From assembly GCF_900116715.1 (NCBI RefSeq), contig NZ_FPBM01000010.1, positions 62,001-126,000 of the forward strand: a DNA stretch of 64,000 nt. Direction: 5' to 3'. The stretch is from Polaromonas sp. YR568. Lineage in GTDB: Bacteria; Pseudomonadota; Gammaproteobacteria; Burkholderiales; Burkholderiaceae_C. The notes under the pieces are model-generated. The model did no database searches. It had not been told where the DNA came from and was given only the letters and a program-made list of their open reading frames with translations. Below are positions 59,771-64,000 of this stretch, in pieces. Numbering within the stretch: position 1 is the first letter of the stretch; every line of letters begins with the position of its first letter. The position numbers and the translations under genes were made by a program.

Positions 59771-62680
59771 ATGCAAACAGCACAACACGCGGTGCCAGCA
59801 ACGTCCGGCGTTCTGGCAGGCAATCCCGCAGCAGTCGACACCAACGCGCAATCCAACCCCCTCGCCCATTACCAGATCATTCGCCGCAATGGCGGCGTGG
59901 TGCCCTTTGAGCCCAACAAGATTGCCGTGGCCATGATGAAGGCCTTCCTGGCCGTTCACGGCACGCAAGGCGCCGCATCGGCCAGCGTCCGCGAAACGGT
60001 GGACGGCCTGACCCAGGCGGTCATCCGCGCCCTGATGCGTTCGCGCCCAGGCGGCGGCACCTTTCATATAGAAGACGTGCAGGACCAGGTCGAACTCGGC
60101 CTGATGCGCGGCGGCCACCACGAAATCGCCCGCGCCTACGTGCTGTACCGCGAAAAGCGCACGCAAGAGCGCGCACGCCAGCCGCAAACCGCCACGCCCG
60201 CAGCGCCCCTGATCCATGTGACCGACCGCGGCAACCGCGTCGCGCTCGACGTGCGCAACCTGCAGGCCCTGATTGAAGCGTCCTGCGCCAACCTGGGCGC
60301 CGACGTCAAACCCGACCCCATCGTTGCCGAAACCATGCGCAACCTGTACGACGGCGTTCCCATCGACGAGGTCTACAAGGCGTCCATCCTGGCAGCGCGC
60401 ACGCTGATCGAAAAAGACCCCGACTACACCTACGCCACCGCGCGCCTGCTGATGCACACCATCCGCCGCGAAGTGCTGGGTGAAGAAGTCAACCAGGCCG
60501 ACATGGCCGTCCGCTATGCCGAATACTTCCCCCAGTTCATCGCCAAGGGCGTGCAAAACGAGCTGCTGGACGAAAAGCTGCAGCAGTTCGACCTGGCCCG
60601 CCTGGGCGCCGCGCTCAAGCCCGAGCGCGACCTGAAGTTCGACTACCTCGGCCTGCAGACCCTGTTTGACCGCTACTTCCTGCACGTGCGCAAGCAGCGC
60701 ATCGAGCTGCCACAGGCTTTCTTCATGCGCGTGGCCATGGGCCTGTCGCTCAACGAAATCAACCGCGAAGAGCGCGCGATCGAGTTCTACGAAATCCTGT
60801 CGTCCTTCGACTTCATGTCGAGCACGCCCACCCTGTTCAACGCCGGCACGCTGCGCTCGCAGCTGTCGTCCTGCTACCTGACCACCGTCGCCGACGACCT
60901 GGGCGGCATCTACGACGCCATCAAGGAAAACGCCCTGCTGTCCAAATTTGCCGGCGGCCTGGGCAATGACTGGACGCCCGTGCGCGCCCTGGGCGCCCAT
61001 ATCAAGGGCACCAACGGCGAATCGCAAGGCGTCGTGCCTTTCCTCAAAGTCGTCAACGACACGGCAGTGGCGGTCAACCAGGGCGGCAAGCGCAAGGGCG
61101 CCGTCTGCGCCTACCTGGAAACCTGGCACCTGGATATTGAAGAGTTCCTGGAACTGCGCAAGAACACCGGCGACGACCGCCGCCGCACGCACGACATGAA
61201 CACCGCCAACTGGATCCCCGACCTCTTCATGCGCCGCGTGATGGAAAAGGGCACCTGGACGCTGTTCTCGCCTTCAGACACCCCGGACCTGCACGACAAG
61301 TTCGGCAAGGACTTCGAAAAGATCTACACCGCCTACGAAGCCAAGGCCGAGCGCGGCGAGATCAAGCCGTCCCGCAAGCTGCAGGCCACCGATATGTGGC
61401 GCAAGATGCTGTCGATGCTGTTTGAAACCGGCCATCCCTGGATCACCTTCAAGGATGCCTGCAACGTGCGCTCGCCGCAGCAGCACACCGGCGTTGTGCA
61501 CTCGTCCAACCTGTGCACCGAGATCACGCTCAACACCAGCGACACCGAAACTGCCGTCTGCAACCTCGGCTCGGTCAACCTCGTCCAGCATTTGAAGGAC
61601 GGTGCGGTCGACCACGAGAAGCTCAAGAAAACCATCACCACGGCCATGCGCATGCTGGACAACGTGATCGACATCAACTACTACGCCGTCAAGAAGGCCC
61701 GCGACTCCAACATGCGCCATCGCCCCGTGGGCCTGGGCATCATGGGCTTCCAGGACTGCCTGTATGAGCTGCGCGTGCCCTACGCATCGCAGGAAGCCGT
61801 CGAGTTCGCCGACAAGTCCATGGAAGCCGTCTGCTACCACGCCTACTGGGCCTCCACCGAGCTGGCCAAAGAGCGCGGCAAGTACGCCAGCTACAAGGGC
61901 TCGCTCTGGGACAAGGGCGTCCTGCCCCTGGACACGCTGGACATGCTGGCCGAGCAGCGCGGCGGCTACGTCGAAGTCGACCGTTCCGCCACGCTGGATT
62001 GGGAAGCCCTGCGCAAGAAGATCGCCCAGGACGGCATGCGCAACTCCAACTGCGTCGCCATCGCCCCAACGGCCACCATTTCCAACATCATCGGCGTGGA
62101 CGCCTGCATCGAGCCCTGCTTCGGCAACCTCTCGGTCAAGTCCAACCTGTCCGGCGAATTCACGGTCATCAACCACTACCTGGTACGCGACCTCAAGCGC
62201 CTGAACCTGTGGGACGACGTGATGGTGGTGGACCTGAAGCACTTCGACGGATCGCTGCGCCCCATCGATCGTGTGCCGCAAGACGTCAAGGCGCTGTACG
62301 CCACGGCGTTTGAGATTGAGACTTCCTGGATTGTCGAAGCCGCGGCGCGACGCCAGAAGTGGATCGACCAGGCACAGTCGCTCAATATCTATATGGCAGG
62401 CGCCTCGGGCAAGAAGCTTGACGACACCTACAAGCTGGCCTGGTTGCGCGGCCTGAAGACCACCTACTACCTGCGCACGCAGAGCGCGACGCACGCCGAG
62501 AAATCGACCGTGACCGCCGGCAAGATGAACTCGGTTTCATCGGGCCCCGCACCGGCAAGCAGCGGCATGAGCGCACTCGAAGCGGCAGCTGCCGCGGCGC
62601 AAGCGCAGATGAATGCAACGCCTGCGACCGACATCAAGTTCTGCGCGATCGATGACCCGGGATGCGAGGCTTGCCAATAA
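59771..62680 (+). CDS. nrdA: Ribonucleoside-diphosphate reductase class Ia, alpha subunit
   Basis: 969 residues; E. coli NrdA has 761, and the extra length is mostly N-terminal. An ATP-cone (YQIIRRNGGVVPFEPNKIAVAM, about residues 34-125) provides overall activity control. The active-site Cys pair is in QLSSCYLTT (about 368) and AVCNLGSVNL. The radical-transfer site NLCTEITLN is near residue 581, and the C-terminal thiol pair ends in CEACQ. It reduces ribonucleotides using the NrdB radical. GAGGAA precedes the ATG by 4 nt after a 130-nt leader. Confidence 0.96.
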   Translation: MQTAQHAVPATSGVLAGNPAAVDTNAQSNPLAHYQIIRRNGGVVPFEPNKIAVAMMKAFLAVHGTQGAASASVRETVDGLTQAVIRALMRSRPGGGTFHIEDVQDQVELGLMRGGHHEIARAYVLYREKRTQERARQPQTATPAAPLIHVTDRGNRVALDVRNLQALIEASCANLGADVKPDPIVAETMRNLYDGVPIDEVYKASILAARTLIEKDPDYTYATARLLMHTIRREVLGEEVNQADMAVRYAEYFPQFIAKGVQNELLDEKLQQFDLARLGAALKPERDLKFDYLGLQTLFDRYFLHVRKQRIELPQAFFMRVAMGLSLNEINREERAIEFYEILSSFDFMSSTPTLFNAGTLRSQLSSCYLTTVADDLGGIYDAIKENALLSKFAGGLGNDWTPVRALGAHIKGTNGESQGVVPFLKVVNDTAVAVNQGGKRKGAVCAYLETWHLDIEEFLELRKNTGDDRRRTHDMNTANWIPDLFMRRVMEKGTWTLFSPSDTPDLHDKFGKDFEKIYTAYEAKAERGEIKPSRKLQATDMWRKMLSMLFETGHPWITFKDACNVRSPQQHTGVVHSSNLCTEITLNTSDTETAVCNLGSVNLVQHLKDGAVDHEKLKKTITTAMRMLDNVIDINYYAVKKARDSNMRHRPVGLGIMGFQDCLYELRVPYASQEAVEFADKSMEAVCYHAYWASTELAKERGKYASYKGSLWDKGVLPLDTLDMLAEQRGGYVEVDRSATLDWEALRKKIAQDGMRNSNCVAIAPTATISNIIGVDACIEPCFGNLSVKSNLSGEFTVINHYLVRDLKRLNLWDDVMVVDLKHFDGSLRPIDRVPQDVKALYATAFEIETSWIVEAAARRQKWIDQAQSLNIYMAGASGKKLDDTYKLAWLRGLKTTYYLRTQSATHAEKSTVTAGKMNSVSSGPAPASSGMSALEAAAAAAQAQMNATPATDIKFCAIDDPGCEACQ

Positions 62681-62687
62681 AAAAACA

Positions 62688-62716
62688 CCGGGTCGCGCGG
62701 TCACCCGGCCGCGCGA
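62688..62716 (+). other. Mutually exclusive hairpins between nrdA and nrdB
   Basis: CCGGGT (62688-62693) pairs with ACCCGG (62703-62708), while TCGCGCGG (62693-62700) pairs with CCGCGCGA (62709-62716). The two stems interlock, so only one forms at a time, unless a pseudoknot arises. No T run follows. It may tune the nrdA:nrdB ratio. Confidence 0.45.
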
Positions 62717-62813
62717 TTCGATGTATATGAGCAACACAATTTTGTAGCGATGTGAATGAACACTTTTCATTTTGTATCGCTGCTTTCATAATCCCAAAGT
62801 ATTGGAAACCTCT

Positions 62814-64000
62814 ATGTTGACCTGGGACGAAGAAGTCAAACCATCGTTGCAAACATCTCATAACAGCGGCACGCCCGAAGGCCGCTCGATGGAACTTCCG
62901 CCTCTTTCTTTGAACACTGCCGAGCAACCCCAAGCGCAAGTGCGCATGCTCAACGACGGCGCGTTCACACCTGCACCCGCTGCAATCTCTTCTACCCCTT
63001 CTGCTGCAGCAGAGCCCGCCAAGGCGCAACGCGTCAAGGCCTCCGACAAGCGCATCATCAACGGCCAGACCGACGTCAACCAGCTGGTGCCCTTCAAATA
63101 CAAATGGGCCTGGGAGAAATACCTCGCCACCTGCGCCAACCACTGGATGCCGCAGGAAGTGAACATGACGCGCGACATCGCGCTCTGGAAAGACCCCAAC
63201 GGCCTGACCGAAGACGAGCGCCGCCTGGTCAAGCGCAACCTAGGTTTCTTTGTGACGGCCGATTCGCTGGCCGCCAACAACATCGTGCTGGGCACTTACC
63301 GCCACATCACGGCGCCCGAGTGCCGCCAGTTCCTGCTGCGCCAGGCTTTTGAAGAAGCCATCCACACCCACGCCTATCAGTACATCACCGAGTCGCTGGG
63401 CCTGGACGAAGCCGAGATCTTCAACGCCTACAACGAAGTCCAGTCCATCAAGGACAAGGACCAGTTCCTGATCCCTTTCATTGAAGTCATCTCCAACCCC
63501 CACTTCAAGACCGGTACGCCCGAAGCCGACCAGACCCTGCTCAAGTCGCTGATCGTGTTCGCCTGCCTGATGGAGGGCTTGTTCTTCTATGTGGGCTTCA
63601 CGCAAATTCTTGCCCTGGGCCGCCAGAACAAGATGACCGGCGCCGCCGAGCAATACCAGTACATCCTGCGCGACGAGTCGATGCACTGCAATTTCGGCAT
63701 CGACCTGATCAACCAGCTGAAGCTGGAAAACCCCCATCTCTGGACCGCAGAGTTCAAGGCCGAGATCAAGGCCTTGTTCATGAAAGCCGTCGAACTGGAA
63801 TACCGCTACGCCGAAGACACCATGCCGCGCGGCGTGCTCGGCCTCAATGCCTCCATGTTCAAAGGCTACCTCCGCTACATTGCCAATCGCCGCGCCACGC
63901 AGATCGGACTTGAAACTCTCTTCCCCAACGAGGAGAATCCGTTCCCGTGGATGAGCGAAATGATCGACCTGAAGAAAGAGCGCAACTTCTTTGAAACCCG
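62814..64000 (+). CDS. nrdB: Ribonucleoside-diphosphate reductase class Ia, beta subunit (3' partial)
   Basis: The frame runs from ATG 62814 off the window's right edge (395 full codons). An N-terminal stretch of about 75 residues is Ala/Pro-rich and unconserved; the conserved fold starts [22 protein letters not shown]. Diiron ligands are seen in [16 protein letters not shown] (Glu/His and the radical Tyr region) and [16 protein letters not shown] (Glu/His). It supplies the tyrosyl radical to NrdA. The 133-bp gap to nrdA contains interlocking hairpins. Confidence 0.95.
   Translation, partial: MLTWDEEVKPSLQTSHNSGTPEGRSMELPPLSLNTAEQPQAQVRMLNDGAFTPAPAAISSTPSAAAEPAKAQRVKASDKRIINGQTDVNQLVPFKYKWAWEKYLATCANHWMPQEVNMTRDIALWKDPNGLTEDERRLVKRNLGFFVTADSLAANNIVLGTYRHITAPECRQFLLRQAFEEAIHTHAYQYITESLGLDEAEIFNAYNEVQSIKDKDQFLIPFIEVISNPHFKTGTPEADQTLLKSLIVFACLMEGLFFYVGFTQILALGRQNKMTGAAEQYQYILRDESMHCNFGIDLINQLKLENPHLWTAEFKAEIKALFMKAVELEYRYAEDTMPRGVLGLNASMFKGYLRYIANRRATQIGLETLFPNEENPFPWMSEMIDLKKERNFFET

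Noticed and set aside
59750..62494. Long minus-strand frames opposite nrdA
   Set aside because: Antisense shadows of nrdA; no start signals or family.
1..64000. CRISPR arrays, insertion sequences, prophage or integrase genes
   Set aside because: No regularly spaced repeats of the right size, no transposase or integrase motifs were seen on either strand.

Overview
The window is about 64 kb of dense, GC-rich chromosome. Gene content, the YqgE-RuvX-PyrR-PyrB-PyrX order, the DusB-Fis-PurH order and the Pil/Chp genes point to a betaproteobacterium of the order Burkholderiales, most likely Comamonadaceae (Polaromonas, Rhodoferax or Variovorax type). This assignment rests on recognising protein families, not on a search. 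It looks like core chromosome: no insertion sequence, prophage or CRISPR array was seen.

Layout. 1-2.5 kb: the end of a histidine/aromatic amino acid lyase-family gene, translationally coupled to a betaine-type ABC transporter (two permeases and an ATPase). 2.5-7 kb: accessory genes, comprising an MFS pump, an alpha/beta hydrolase, a secreted Cys-pair repeat protein with a hexanucleotide tract in its leader, a CsbD stress protein, and a MarR regulator next to a tautomerase with matching operator-like palindromes. 7-10 kb: divergent iron-type ABC permease and ATPase with a Fur-like box between them. 9.9-14.5 kb: a compact minus-strand operon yqgE-ruvX-pyrR-pyrB-pyrX-plsC, in which the dihydroorotase-like protein has lost its metal ligands. 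14.6-16.2 kb: photolyase. 16.2-26.4 kb: the twitching-motility chemosensory operon, headed by a short rubredoxin gene, then pilG, pilH, pilI, pilJ and a giant chpA.

26.4-34.9 kb: housekeeping genes (ThiD-like kinase, hemL, purH, fis, dusB, YqaA-type membrane protein, a pseudouridine-synthase-like protein without its catalytic Asp, RidA, ychF). 34.9-43.4 kb: a 7TMR receptor with a degenerate GGDEF domain, MOSC protein, UbiH-type hydroxylase, DsbC, M61 peptidase and two divergent crotonase-family genes. 43.4-44.2 kb: tRNA-Met(CAU) and a small exported protein. 44.4-53 kb: miaB, then glrK-qseG-glrR followed by opgG-opgH for periplasmic glucans. 53-59.3 kb: ffh, a CcsA-like protein, a zinc-ribbon protein, pilS-pilR and ampD. 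59.6-64 kb: class Ia ribonucleotide reductase nrdA-nrdB behind two NrdR boxes; nrdB runs off the end.

The most interesting signal lies between glrR and opgG. It holds one exact and one near-exact TGTC-N10-GACA site (the motif known for enterobacterial GlrR), two exact IHF-consensus sites, and a -24/-12 sigma-54 promoter with its predicted start one base before the opgG ATG. This suggests that the envelope sensor GlrK-QseG-GlrR directly controls periplasmic glucan synthesis. Other points worth following are a possible ergothioneine uptake and degradation locus at the left edge, and a pair of extragenic repeats whose hairpin stem covaries around an invariant 12-nt loop.
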